From the NCBI RefSeq assembly GCF_030548295.1, contig NZ_JAUOSB010000001.1, positions 434,001 through 498,000 on the forward strand: DNA of 64,000 nucleotides, written 5' to 3'. The position numbers were made by a program, and so were the translations under genes. This DNA is from Wenyingzhuangia sp. 2_MG-2023 (GTDB lineage Bacteria > Bacteroidota > Bacteroidia > Flavobacteriales > Flavobacteriaceae). Of the stretch, positions 1 to 8,768 are shown one piece after another. The notes below the pieces were generated by a model. The model saw only the letters and a program-made list of their open reading frames with translations, had not been told where the DNA came from and searched no databases. Position 1 is the stretch's first letter. Each line of letters starts with the position of its first letter.

Positions 1-134
1 TTATCACCGGCGGAGCTTTTGGTTTCACTATTTAAATCTTCTTGATAATCTTGGATTGCATTCTGAATCTGCTGTAATTTTCCATCAATCAACCGAATAC
101 ATTCTTGTAATATTTCTTGTTTACTCACCTTCAT
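1..134 (-). CDS. GreA/GreB-domain protein, 5' part only
   Basis: Only the first 44 codons lie in the window; the gene continues beyond the left edge. The visible protein is a charged, probably coiled-coil N terminus (starting MKVSKQEILQ) ending in ETKSSAGD, a motif I know from the small Bacteroidota proteins that carry a C-terminal GreA/GreB domain and are sometimes labelled 3-oxoacyl-ACP synthase by mistake. Its ATG overlaps the dinB stop codon (ATGA), so the two are probably translated together. The function is presumably linked to RNA polymerase, but the deciding C-terminal domain is not in the window. Confidence 0.7.
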   Translation of the reverse strand, partial: MKVSKQEILQECIRLIDGKLQQIQNAIQDYQEDLNSETKSSAGD

Positions 135-1222
135 AAATCTAGTTTTAATTGAATGTATTGTTTTATTGTCTTAATTTCTTCATTGTCTAAATTATTGATA
201 GAAATTCCTAAAAGACGAACCGAGTTTTCCAATTCTTGTTGAAACAAAAGTTCTTTTACAATTTCAAAAATCTTGTTTTCATTCTGTACAAAACCTTCCA
301 ACGTTTTGCTACGCGTTATTTGCGAAAAATCGCTGTATTTTATTTTCAAGGTAACAGTTCTTCCTTTTACTTGATTTCTCACCAATCTTTTTTCAATTTC
401 TTGAGATAAGATTTTCAATTTCTCTAAAATAAAAATCTCAGAAGTCAAGTTCTCTAAATACGTATGTTCCGCTCCTACAGATTTTCGGGTTCTAGAAGGG
501 CGAACAGGACTGTTGTGAATTCCTCTTACAATATTATAATAATGTTCCGCCGAACTTTTAAAATGCTCCTCTAAAAACTCTATACTTTTACTTTTTAAGT
601 CAGCACCCGTAAAAATTCCCAAACGATACATTTTTTGAGTCGTTACTTTTCCTACTCCATAAAACTTTCCAATCGCTAATTTTTCTAAAAAAGGAACTAC
701 CTCGTCTGGTGTAATGGTTTTTTGTCCGTTAGGTTTGTTTACATCCGAAGCTATTTTTGCTACAAATTTGTTGGGAGCAATTCCCGCCGAAGCATTCAAA
801 CCTGTTTTTAAAAATATTTCTTGACGAATCAATCTTGCCATTTTACTTGCAGATGTTAGCCCTTTTTTATTCACTGTAACATCCAGATAAGCCTCATCTA
901 GAGACAAAGGTTCTACCAAATCTGTGTATTCATAAAAAACAGCTCTTACCTGATTTGATATTTCTTTATAACGGGCAAAATCAGAATTCACAAAAATCAA
1001 TTCAGGACACATTTTTTTAGCCAAAGAACCTGGCATTGCAGATTTAACTCCAAATTTCCTAGCTTCATAACTTGCTGCAGATATCACCCCTCTTCTTCCA
1101 TCACTACCAACAGCAATAGGCTTTCCTCTCAAATCAGGATTGTCCAATTGAGCAACAGAAGCAAAAAAAGCATCCATATCTACATGAATGATTTTACGTG
1201 TTTTAGATAATGGATTCTCCAA
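131..1222 (-). CDS. dinB: DNA polymerase IV (Y-family translesion polymerase)
   Basis: Y-family error-prone polymerase that bypasses DNA lesions. The palm motif HVDMDAFFASV lies at about residues 14-24 and the catalytic SLDEAYLD at about 107-114; helix-hairpin-helix and little-finger regions follow. The length of 363 residues is normal for DinB. The first in-frame start is a TTG, and it lies inside a good promoter -7 match (TATATTTG, minus strand of 1220-1227). The start is therefore uncertain: the next ATG falls within the palm motif and would remove a conserved strand. It overlaps the downstream GreA-domain gene by 4 bases. Confidence 0.93.
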   Translation of the reverse strand: MENPLSKTRKIIHVDMDAFFASVAQLDNPDLRGKPIAVGSDGRRGVISAASYEARKFGVKSAMPGSLAKKMCPELIFVNSDFARYKEISNQVRAVFYEYTDLVEPLSLDEAYLDVTVNKKGLTSASKMARLIRQEIFLKTGLNASAGIAPNKFVAKIASDVNKPNGQKTITPDEVVPFLEKLAIGKFYGVGKVTTQKMYRLGIFTGADLKSKSIEFLEEHFKSSAEHYYNIVRGIHNSPVRPSRTRKSVGAEHTYLENLTSEIFILEKLKILSQEIEKRLVRNQVKGRTVTLKIKYSDFSQITRSKTLEGFVQNENKIFEIVKELLFQQELENSVRLLGISINNLDNEEIKTIKQYIQLKLDL

Positions 1223-1256
1223 ATATATTACGTTAAATAAGGCTTAGTTTTACAAA

Positions 1257-1297
1257 AATAAAAAATCCCTAAGAGCATTGTCTGCCATTAGGGATCA
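1257..1297 (-). terminator. Rho-independent terminator after the ABC-F gene
   Basis: An 8-bp stem (ATCCCTAA 1265-1272 with TTAGGGAT 1288-1295) is followed on the minus strand by a T-rich run. It sits just past the ABC-F stop and separates that gene from dinB. Confidence 0.7.
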
Positions 1298-1317
1298 TTT
1301 GTTTAAAAACACAGTGA

Positions 1318-3183
1318 CTATCCTTCTAATTTCTCAGACAATTCAAACCAACGCATTTCTTTAAATTCTATATCGTCTATAATTTTTTGAAGTTCTAATG
1401 ATTTTTTATCAACAGCATCTCCTTCTATTTTCCCTTCTGCAAACTCCGCTTCAATCAATGCTTTTTTTCGTTGTAGTTTGGCAATATCACTTTCTAAGTT
1501 GATGTATTCCTTATTTTCTGCATAACTCAGCTTTGCACCTGTTTTTGGTTTTTCTTTGACTGCTTCTATTTTTGTAGGCACAATTTCTTGTTCTTCTGAG
1601 GTATCCGAGTTTTCATAAGCTCTAAAATCTGAATAGTTTCCAGGAAAACTTTCTATCACACCGTTTCCTCTAAAAACAAACAAACTATCTACAATTTTAT
1701 CCATAAAATAACGGTCGTGAGACACTACTACCAAATTTCCAGGATAATCCAACATAAAACTTTCCAATACATTTAGCGTTACAATATCCAAATCATTTGT
1801 AGGCTCATCCAAAATTAAAAAATTAGGATTCTGAATTAAAACGGTACATAAATACAATCGTTTACGCTCTCCACCACTTAATTTTTCTACAAAATCGTAT
1901 TGTTTCTTTTTGTCAAACAAAAATCTTTCTAGCAATTGACTTGCTGATATTTTTTGTCCTTTTGCCAGAGGAATAAATTCCCCAAACTCTTTGATGACTT
2001 CAATAACTTTTTGACCTTCTTTTACCTGAATTCCAGATTGATGGTAATATCCAAATTTAATGGTTTCTCCAACTACAATTTTACCACTATCTACATCCGT
2101 ATTTCCTGTTAAAACATTTAAGAAAGATGATTTTCCTGTTCCGTTTTTCCCAATAATTCCAATACGTTCTCCACGACCAAAGTTGTAATCAAATTGATCC
2201 AACATCACCATGTCTTCCCAAGCTTTAGAAACTTTGTGAAATTCCACAATTTTGTTCCCCAAACGCTCCATATTTATTTCTAACTGCACTTTGTGTTCTG
2301 CACGTCTAGCTCTTGCTTTTTCTTTGATGACATAAAAATCATCTTGTCTAGATTTGGATTTTGTGGTACGTGCTTTTGGCTGACGTCTCATCCAATCTAA
2401 CTCTTTTTTAAATAAATTTTTAGCTTTGGCTTGTACGGTTTGCTCTAGTTCTATTCGCTCTTCTTTCTTTTCTAAATAATACGAATAATTTCCTTTGTAA
2501 CTATACAACTGCCCATTGTCCATTTCTATAATTTCGTTACAAACACGTTCCAAAAAGTAACGGTCGTGCGTCACCATAAACAAGGTAATTTTTTCTTTGG
2601 CAAAGAAAGATTCTAACCATTCAATCATTTCCAAGTCCAAATGGTTGGTTGGCTCATCCAAAATTAGCAAATCAGGTTTGCTAATCAATACGGTTGCCAA
2701 AGCCAAACGCTTTCGCTGTCCACCAGACAATCCACTTACTTTTAAATGTAAATTATCTAATTTTAATTTGGTTAAAATTTGTTTGTATTGTGTTTCAAAA
2801 TCCCAAGCGTTGTATTGATCCATCATGTCAAAAGCCAATTGATATCGGTCTGCATCGTCTGGATTTTCAATAGCCTTTTCGTACTCTTGAACTATTTTTA
2901 AAACCTTACTATCCGAAGCAAAAATTACTTCTTCTACTGTTTGATTTTCGTCAAAAGCATCTTCTTGAGAAAGGTACGAAATGTGTAAATCTTTACGAGT
3001 TACCACTTGCCCCGTATCCGGAACGTCATTCCCTGCAATAATTTCTAACAAACGAGTTTTTCCTGTACCATTTTTGGCTACAAAGGCTATTTTTTGGTCT
3101 TTGTTAATTCCAAATGATAAGTTTTCAAACAATACACGTTCTCCAAAAGCTTTAGAAACGTTTTCTATAGATAAGTAATTCAC
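1318..3183 (-). CDS. uup: ABC-F family ATPase (Uup-like)
   Basis: Cytosolic ABC-F protein with two ATPase domains and no membrane segment. The first Walker A is AKNGTGKT (about 35-42) with LSGGQRKR and LILDEPTNHLD; the second is GKNGTGKS with LSGGERKR and LILDEPTNDLD. The charged linker and the coiled-coil C-terminal extension (about 545-621) fit Uup/EttA-type ribosome-associated factors. The start is a GTG. A -7 box TACTTTTG (minus strand of 3200-3207) lies about 17 bases upstream. The Uup subfamily is inferred from the C-terminal coiled coil; the ABC-F call is firm. Confidence 0.9.
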   Translation of the reverse strand: MNYLSIENVSKAFGERVLFENLSFGINKDQKIAFVAKNGTGKTRLLEIIAGNDVPDTGQVVTRKDLHISYLSQEDAFDENQTVEEVIFASDSKVLKIVQEYEKAIENPDDADRYQLAFDMMDQYNAWDFETQYKQILTKLKLDNLHLKVSGLSGGQRKRLALATVLISKPDLLILDEPTNHLDLEMIEWLESFFAKEKITLFMVTHDRYFLERVCNEIIEMDNGQLYSYKGNYSYYLEKKEERIELEQTVQAKAKNLFKKELDWMRRQPKARTTKSKSRQDDFYVIKEKARARRAEHKVQLEINMERLGNKIVEFHKVSKAWEDMVMLDQFDYNFGRGERIGIIGKNGTGKSSFLNVLTGNTDVDSGKIVVGETIKFGYYHQSGIQVKEGQKVIEVIKEFGEFIPLAKGQKISASQLLERFLFDKKKQYDFVEKLSGGERKRLYLCTVLIQNPNFLILDEPTNDLDIVTLNVLESFMLDYPGNLVVVSHDRYFMDKIVDSLFVFRGNGVIESFPGNYSDFRAYENSDTSEEQEIVPTKIEAVKEKPKTGAKLSYAENKEYINLESDIAKLQRKKALIEAEFAEGKIEGDAVDKKSLELQKIIDDIEFKEMRWFELSEKLEG

Positions 3184-3199
3184 ACAAAAATATTTTGTA

Positions 3200-3207
3200 C
3201 AAAAGTA
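3200..3207 (-). promoter_or_regulatory. Promoter -7 box for the ABC-F gene
   Basis: TACTTTTG on the minus strand matches the Bacteroidota TAnnTTTG consensus and lies 17-24 bases upstream of the GTG start. I found no convincing -33 element at the usual spacing. Confidence 0.45.
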
Positions 3208-3236
3208 GTTGATTAAGTTGAGAGTATGCTAAAAAG

Positions 3237-4091
3237 CTACCAAGCTTGTTCAAAAGTATTTTTATTTGTGTACAAATCTTTTAGCAATTCGTTTGCTCCC
3301 ACATTCTTGTAAATGCTCATCACTTTCTGTGGCCATGTTTTTCTAAAATTGTAAGAATTTGGTCTACCTCCAATAGTGTAAACAAATTTTCTATTAAGAG
3401 AATCGTCAAACAAAATACCAACACCGTGCTCAGCAATCTGTTGATCTAACAAAGCTCTAGCTTCTCTATAAGCTTTAATTCTACTTGTTTCCGAAATAAA
3501 TCTACTCACAAAATCCGTTACATTTTTCAAATTGGCCTGGGTAAGCTCATCCGGACGTCTTATAAAATAATCCAAGTCTTTTGTGGTTCCTGCAATTCCC
3601 TGTGGTCGATAATCTTTTTTTAAAGACGGAGGTCTGTTTTCCCAAACAATACTCGTTTTTGATGTTTTGGCCAACTTGGTTCTATCAATGATTGTTTTTT
3701 TGGTAAAAATGTTCTTTGGCATTTTTAACGCAGGCAATTCAGCTTCATTACCAGAAGCATTCAGACTTAAAAAATTTCCAGTAATTTTTCCCACATAACC
3801 TTGCCCCCATCCAGACTCTAATGACAGAATGCTCAAAACAGCTCCTGGTGGTACACGGTGTTGCACACACAATTCTGTTATGGGCAATGCCAAACGTTTG
3901 TAAAACTCCTTTACGTGGTTGTATTTTCTATACTTAAAATCTTTCCTAACCGTTATCTTTTTTGCCGGCTTTGGATTTAATTCTCTAAGTTTGATTATTT
4001 TAGTTTCTGGAGGTGTTGTAAGTCCTAAACAGACAAAATAAAACATACTCAACACACCAAAAATGAAAAAATATTTTTTAGGGCTATTCAT
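3237..4091 (-). CDS. Glucosaminidase-domain peptidoglycan hydrolase
   Basis: Predicted exported cell-wall hydrolase of the mannosyl-glycoprotein endo-beta-N-acetylglucosaminidase family. A hydrophobic segment at residues 8-24 acts as signal or membrane anchor. The glucosaminidase core begins near residue 75, with SLESGWGQG holding the likely catalytic Glu, then GNFLSLNA and a GIAGTTKDLDYF stretch typical of the family. The gene is monocistronic, with a -7 box TACCTTTG (minus strand of 4113-4120). A role in septal or lateral wall turnover is inferred. Confidence 0.8.
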   Translation of the reverse strand: MNSPKKYFFIFGVLSMFYFVCLGLTTPPETKIIKLRELNPKPAKKITVRKDFKYRKYNHVKEFYKRLALPITELCVQHRVPPGAVLSILSLESGWGQGYVGKITGNFLSLNASGNEAELPALKMPKNIFTKKTIIDRTKLAKTSKTSIVWENRPPSLKKDYRPQGIAGTTKDLDYFIRRPDELTQANLKNVTDFVSRFISETSRIKAYREARALLDQQIAEHGVGILFDDSLNRKFVYTIGGRPNSYNFRKTWPQKVMSIYKNVGANELLKDLYTNKNTFEQAW

Positions 4092-4112
4092 AAAATCTTT
4101 TTAAAAAGAGCG

Positions 4113-4120
4113 CAAAGGTA
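4113..4120 (-). promoter_or_regulatory. Promoter -7 box for the glucosaminidase gene
   Basis: TACCTTTG on the minus strand fits TAnnTTTG exactly and lies about 22 bases before the ATG. Confidence 0.5.
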
Positions 4121-4176
4121 CGGAAAATTGATAAAACACATTTTTAATACTTATCCTTTTGGCTATATTTACATTT

Positions 4177-5859
4177 ATGAAGCCATTAATTTCCGTAGAA
4201 AACCTAAATATCGCCTTTCAGAACCAAGATACTGAGAACCAAGTTGTTTTTGATGTTAATTTTGAAATTTTCCCAAATCAAATTGTGGGTATTGTTGGAG
4301 AATCCGGAAGCGGAAAGTCTGTTACCTCTATGGCAATGATGGGGTTGTTGCCCGAAAAAATTACTCAAGTTTCGGGAACTATTCGATACAACACAATCGA
4401 TTTGACTTCTTTAGAACCCAAAGAACTTAGAAAAATAGTAGGTAAAGAAATTAGCATGATTTTTCAGGAACCTATGACTTCTTTAAATCCAAGTTTGACA
4501 TGTGGAGAACAAGTTGCAGAAGTTCTGGAGCTACACACCAATTTGACCAAAAAAGAAATCAAAGCTGATGTTTTGGAATTGTTTCAAAAGGTAAAATTGC
4601 CTAGAGCAGAAAAAATGATGGGCCAATATCCGCACGAACTTTCTGGTGGGCAAAAACAGCGAGTTATGATTGCCATGGCCATTGCTTGCAAACCAAAATT
4701 GTTGATTGCTGATGAACCCACAACTGCTTTGGATGTAAGAGTACAGCATGAAATTATTTTACTTTTAAAAGAATTGCAGCAAGAAACCGAAATGAGCATT
4801 TTGTTTATTTCTCATGATTTGGCTTTGATGGCTGAAATTGCAGATCAAGTTATTGTAATGCAAAAAGGAAAAATAGTAGAACAAGGAAAAGTACAGGATT
4901 TGTTTTTACATCCAAAAGAGATTTACACCAAAGCATTGCTAAACGCTAAACCCAAATTAAACATCCGACTAAAAGAATTGCCCTCTGTGGCCAGTTACCT
5001 TCAAGAAAACTTTAAAGAAGAAGTGTATTCTGAAACGGAAAGAGCTGTATTTCATAAAAAAATATACAGTCAAAAACCTTTGTTGTCTGTTAAAAACTTA
5101 AAAACCTACTACACCTCTAAAAACAACTGGTTTACCAAAGCCTCTGTTGTAAAAGGAGTTGACGGAGTTTCTTTTGATGTGTACCAAGGAGAAACCATTG
5201 GATTGGTAGGTGAGTCCGGAAGCGGAAAATCTACCATTGGAAGAACTATTTTAGGACTAGAAAATGCCACCGCTGGAGAAATTTGGTACAACGGAATCAA
5301 CTTGCTCTCCTTAAAAAATTCCGAAAGAAAAAAATTCCGACAAGAAATTCAATTGATTTTTCAAGATCCTTATTCCTCCCTAAATCCAATTCTAAAAGTA
5401 GGAGCTGCCATTTTGGAGCCTATGGAAAAACACAACATTCTAAATTCTAAAAAAGAGAGAAAGGCATACATATACAACTTACTAGAAAAAGTAGGTTTAG
5501 AAAAAGAACATTACGATCGTTATCCGCACGAATTTTCAGGAGGACAAAGACAACGAATTGGAATTGCCAGAGCGCTTGCCCTACAACCCAAACTTATTAT
5601 TTGTGACGAATCTGTTTCTGCTTTGGATGTTTCTGTACAAGCTCAGGTATTGAATCTTTTAAATCAACTAAAGCAAGAGTTTCATTTTACTTATATTTTT
5701 ATTTCTCATGATTTGTCTATTGTCAAATTTATGTCTGATCAGTTAATTGTCTTAAATCAAGGAAAAATTGAAGAGATTGGAGATGCAGACCAATTATACA
5801 ACCAACCACAAACAGCCTACACCAAAGCTCTAATACAAGCCATTCCTAAAGGAATTTGA
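4177..5859 (+). CDS. Fused oligopeptide-type ABC transporter ATPase (DppD-DppF / YejF-like)
   Basis: Two complete peptide-transporter ATPase domains in one chain of 560 residues. Domain one has GESGSGKS, LSGGQKQR and LLIADEPTTALDV; domain two has GESGSGKS, FSGGQRQR and a Walker B ICDESVSALDV. The second half lies closer to DppF/OppF. I chose the ATG at 4177; a TTG 18 bases upstream would add MAIFTF. No permease or binding protein is nearby, so it serves membrane partners encoded elsewhere. The substrate is unknown; peptides are the family norm. Confidence 0.9.
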   Translation: MKPLISVENLNIAFQNQDTENQVVFDVNFEIFPNQIVGIVGESGSGKSVTSMAMMGLLPEKITQVSGTIRYNTIDLTSLEPKELRKIVGKEISMIFQEPMTSLNPSLTCGEQVAEVLELHTNLTKKEIKADVLELFQKVKLPRAEKMMGQYPHELSGGQKQRVMIAMAIACKPKLLIADEPTTALDVRVQHEIILLLKELQQETEMSILFISHDLALMAEIADQVIVMQKGKIVEQGKVQDLFLHPKEIYTKALLNAKPKLNIRLKELPSVASYLQENFKEEVYSETERAVFHKKIYSQKPLLSVKNLKTYYTSKNNWFTKASVVKGVDGVSFDVYQGETIGLVGESGSGKSTIGRTILGLENATAGEIWYNGINLLSLKNSERKKFRQEIQLIFQDPYSSLNPILKVGAAILEPMEKHNILNSKKERKAYIYNLLEKVGLEKEHYDRYPHEFSGGQRQRIGIARALALQPKLIICDESVSALDVSVQAQVLNLLNQLKQEFHFTYIFISHDLSIVKFMSDQLIVLNQGKIEEIGDADQLYNQPQTAYTKALIQAIPKGI

Positions 5860-5911
5860 TCGTTATTGTATCCTCCTAATAAATTGTATCTTGCACCCAA
5901 AAAAATAGGAT

Positions 5912-6706
5912 ATGTTATTTAGAGTATTTGCTGTTAGTTTGTTATTTTTCATTGTTTCTTGTCACTCCAACAAAACCGTGACGGGTACTGCCGAAATTTC
6001 TGCTATAAGTCCAGCCTCACTATACAAACAAAACCTCTCTCAGTCCTTTCAAAACTCTTCTATCAAAACGGTAAAAGTGGATGCTAAAATGTATTACAAA
6101 ACTCAAAAATCCTCACAAAAATTAGGATTAAAAATGAGAATTGCCAAAGATGAAAAAATATGGATCAGTGGAGATTTTTTAGGAATTCCCATTGCTAAGT
6201 TATTGGTTGAAAAAGATAGTGTGCATTTTTACAACAAATTTGACAAAACCTATTTTAAAGGATCTTTTGAATTTTTACAACAAATCATTGGTTCTAAAGT
6301 TACTTACGAAACATTAGAACAATTGCTAATGGGAGATTTGATTTTATCCAATCGAAAATTTAAAAACTACGATTTAGAAATAAAAGACAATGCTTATTTT
6401 TTGTCAGAGTCTGAACCTCAAGACTACGCAAAAACAGCAAGTATTTATCCCATCATCTACAAAACCAAATATCAAAGTATAGAAAACAGTCTAAAAAACA
6501 ATTTGTTTCAGGTTTTTTACAACAGTCACCAAAACATAGATAACTTTTTATTTCCTAAAAAATTAGAATTCCAAGCCAATAATCAAGGAAAATATTCTGT
6601 TATTTCTATGGATTACAGCAAAGTTTATGTGAACGAAGATTTGAGTTTTCCTTTTCAAATTCCTGACAGCTGTGACAAGCAAATTATTTTAAAACCCAAA
6701 AACTAA
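5912..6706 (+). CDS. DUF4292 family lipoprotein
   Basis: A 264-residue protein with a lipoprotein signal ending FIVSC (Cys17). The body is a chain of short beta strands with the phrase WISGDFLGIPIAKLLVEKDS, which I recognise from DUF4292, a LolA/LolB-like fold family of Bacteroidota. It lies 3 bases upstream of the EnvC-like gene and is probably cotranscribed. A role in outer-membrane lipoprotein or envelope assembly is inferred from fold only. Confidence 0.78.
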   Translation: MLFRVFAVSLLFFIVSCHSNKTVTGTAEISAISPASLYKQNLSQSFQNSSIKTVKVDAKMYYKTQKSSQKLGLKMRIAKDEKIWISGDFLGIPIAKLLVEKDSVHFYNKFDKTYFKGSFEFLQQIIGSKVTYETLEQLLMGDLILSNRKFKNYDLEIKDNAYFLSESEPQDYAKTASIYPIIYKTKYQSIENSLKNNLFQVFYNSHQNIDNFLFPKKLEFQANNQGKYSVISMDYSKVYVNEDLSFPFQIPDSCDKQIILKPKN

Positions 6707-6715
6707 TTTGTGAGT

Positions 6716-7954
6716 ATGAAGAAACAAATTCTCTTTTTTTGCTACCTATTCTTAGCTTTCTCAACCTTTTCTTTTGGACAAACAGCCGAACAAAAGGAGC
6801 TAGAAAAAAAGCGAGAACAACTGCAACAGGAAATTGCCAGGGTGAACAACCTTTTGTTTAGTACCCAAAAAGAAGGAAAAAATCTACTCGAAACTTTAGA
6901 CGATTTAAACACCAAGATAGACGTTAGATCCAAATTGATTCAAGCCATTGAAAACGAAGTTTCTTACCTAAAAAGTCAAATTTCTAAAAAAGAAAAGGAA
7001 GTTAAAAAGCTAAATGATGAACTTACTGCTTTGAAAAATGATTACGCTGCTATGATTTTAAAATCGTACAAAAGCAAATCAGAACAAAGTAAACTGATGT
7101 TTTTATTGTCTTCTGAAGATTTTTTTCAAGCCTACAAACGCTATCGATACATGCAACAGTATGCAGATTTTAGAAAAAAACAAGGAGATTCTATCATTCT
7201 AAAAACAGAAAAAGTAGCTGCCATTGCCAAAAAACTTGAAGGTCAAAAGTCACAAAAAGAAGAATTGGCTCAAAAAAACAAACAAGAAGCTGACAAAATT
7301 AAAAATGAAAGAGAAAATCAAAAAGATTTGATGCAAAAAATCAAGTCTAAAGAGAAAAAATATCTTTCGGAAATTAAGAAAAAACAAAAAGAAGATAGAG
7401 CTTTAGAAAAGGAAATAGAACGTGTGATTAGAGAAGCAATTGCTGCCTCTAATAAAAAAACAAAAACAACCACCTCTAAAAAAGTGGATGTCAACGCAAA
7501 ATCAGAAGGATTTGCACTAACTCCAGAAGGAAAAGCACTGGCTACAAAGTTTGAACAAAATAGAGGAAATTTACCCTGGCCAGTTACAGAAGGAATTGTG
7601 ACTCGTGCCTATGGAGTTATTCCACACCCTACACTTAGAGGAATTAAAATAGACAGTAAGGGAATTCACATTACCACTCGTAAAAATGCAATTGCCAGAA
7701 GCGTGTTTAAAGGGACTGTTTTGGCTATTCAATCCGTTAGTGGTCGTCATGCAGTATATATTCAGCACGGTAACTATATTTCGCTTTACAACAACTTAGA
7801 CAAAGTGTATGTAAGCAAAGGACAAGAAGTGGTTTTAAAACAATCTATTGGAACGGTTTTTACAGACAAAGTAACCGGCAAAACTATTTTAAAATTTCAG
7901 ATTTGGAAAGATACACAACGACAGAACCCAAAATATTGGCTTGCTAAAATGTAG
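6716..7954 (+). CDS. envC: EnvC-like murein hydrolase activator (degenerate M23 domain)
   Basis: A signal peptide (cleavage near SFGQ) is followed by a long coiled coil to about residue 255 and a C-terminal LytM/M23 domain. The domain lacks the zinc ligands of active M23 enzymes: GIKIDSKGIHI replaces the H-x3-D motif and LKFQIW replaces L-H-x-E/H-I-W. This is the pattern of EnvC-type activators, which switch on amidases at the division site instead of cutting murein. The start is the ATG at 6716; a GTG 6 bases upstream is also possible. It follows the DUF4292 gene closely. Confidence 0.85.
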   Translation: MKKQILFFCYLFLAFSTFSFGQTAEQKELEKKREQLQQEIARVNNLLFSTQKEGKNLLETLDDLNTKIDVRSKLIQAIENEVSYLKSQISKKEKEVKKLNDELTALKNDYAAMILKSYKSKSEQSKLMFLLSSEDFFQAYKRYRYMQQYADFRKKQGDSIILKTEKVAAIAKKLEGQKSQKEELAQKNKQEADKIKNERENQKDLMQKIKSKEKKYLSEIKKKQKEDRALEKEIERVIREAIAASNKKTKTTTSKKVDVNAKSEGFALTPEGKALATKFEQNRGNLPWPVTEGIVTRAYGVIPHPTLRGIKIDSKGIHITTRKNAIARSVFKGTVLAIQSVSGRHAVYIQHGNYISLYNNLDKVYVSKGQEVVLKQSIGTVFTDKVTGKTILKFQIWKDTQRQNPKYWLAKM

Positions 7955-7975
7955 CCTGTTTACAGTAGAAATTTT

Positions 7976-8680
7976 CTAAACAAAAACAACATCTTCATCC
8001 TCTACAGTAGGCTCATTGTTAAACTTTAAATAAACTCTAGACAAAGCCAGCACGTCTTGTTCACAATAACGAACAATTCTTGGCAAATCTTTTTCTTGAT
8101 GATATACCGTTCCTACTTGACTACCGTCTATATCTCCTTTAGGACTAGGAACCTCTAATAAATAAGTTAATAATTTAAGAGATGTATAATGTTTGTAATC
8201 ACCAAATTTCCATAGTTCCAAGGTGTCTAAATGAGGAATTTCCCATGGTTTTTTACCAAATAGATTTAGTTTACTTGGCAAATTTATACCGTGAATTACC
8301 ATTCTACGAGCAATGAAAGGAAAATCAAACTCTTTGGCATTGTGACCACACATTAACTGTTGCGCTTGATTGAAATGTGTTTCTAATAATTTTTTTAAAG
8401 AAAGCAACACTTCTTTTTCATCTTCTGAAGCAAAGGAAGTAATTCTTAGTTTACCCGAAGCAAAATAACCAACCGAAATACAAACAATTTTTCCGAATTC
8501 AGCCCAAATTCCTGCGTTTGTATAAAACTCTTCTGCAGTAACGTCTTCGCCTCTTTTGTAGGCTGTTTTACCCGCAAACAACTCTTTTTCTATTTCCGGT
8601 ACTTCTTGATATGAAGCATATAAAGGAACCGTCTCTATGTCTAAAAACAAGATGTTTTCTTTTGTTACTTTAAAATTCAT
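7976..8680 (-). CDS. 3'-5' exonuclease, DnaQ-like / PolB exonuclease-2 family
   Basis: Ribonuclease-H-fold exonuclease. The first acidic pair is in LFLDIETVP (residues 12-20), the second motif in GHNAKEFDFPFIARR, and the last in YCEQDVLALSRVY, giving the DEDDy pattern. The start was placed at MNFKVTKENI (8680) because the longer version adds only hydrophobic residues read through the upstream terminator. No polymerase domain is attached. A role in DNA or RNA end processing is inferred. Confidence 0.8.
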   Translation of the reverse strand: MNFKVTKENILFLDIETVPLYASYQEVPEIEKELFAGKTAYKRGEDVTAEEFYTNAGIWAEFGKIVCISVGYFASGKLRITSFASEDEKEVLLSLKKLLETHFNQAQQLMCGHNAKEFDFPFIARRMVIHGINLPSKLNLFGKKPWEIPHLDTLELWKFGDYKHYTSLKLLTYLLEVPSPKGDIDGSQVGTVYHQEKDLPRIVRYCEQDVLALSRVYLKFNNEPTVEDEDVVFV

Positions 8681-8718
8681 AAGCTTTATTGCTAAAGTTA
8701 AGAAAGTAATGGGAATAA

Positions 8719-8750
8719 AAAAACCCACCTCTTCTGAGGTGGGTTTTTAA
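8719..8750 (-). terminator. Terminator after the beta-helix lipoprotein gene
   Basis: A perfect 13-bp stem (8720-8732 with 8737-8749) encloses a TTCT loop; a T run follows on the minus strand. It ends the 8769-9983 gene. The hairpin is strong in both directions. Confidence 0.85.
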
Positions 8751-8768
8751 AAAGTTTTATTCTTAAAA

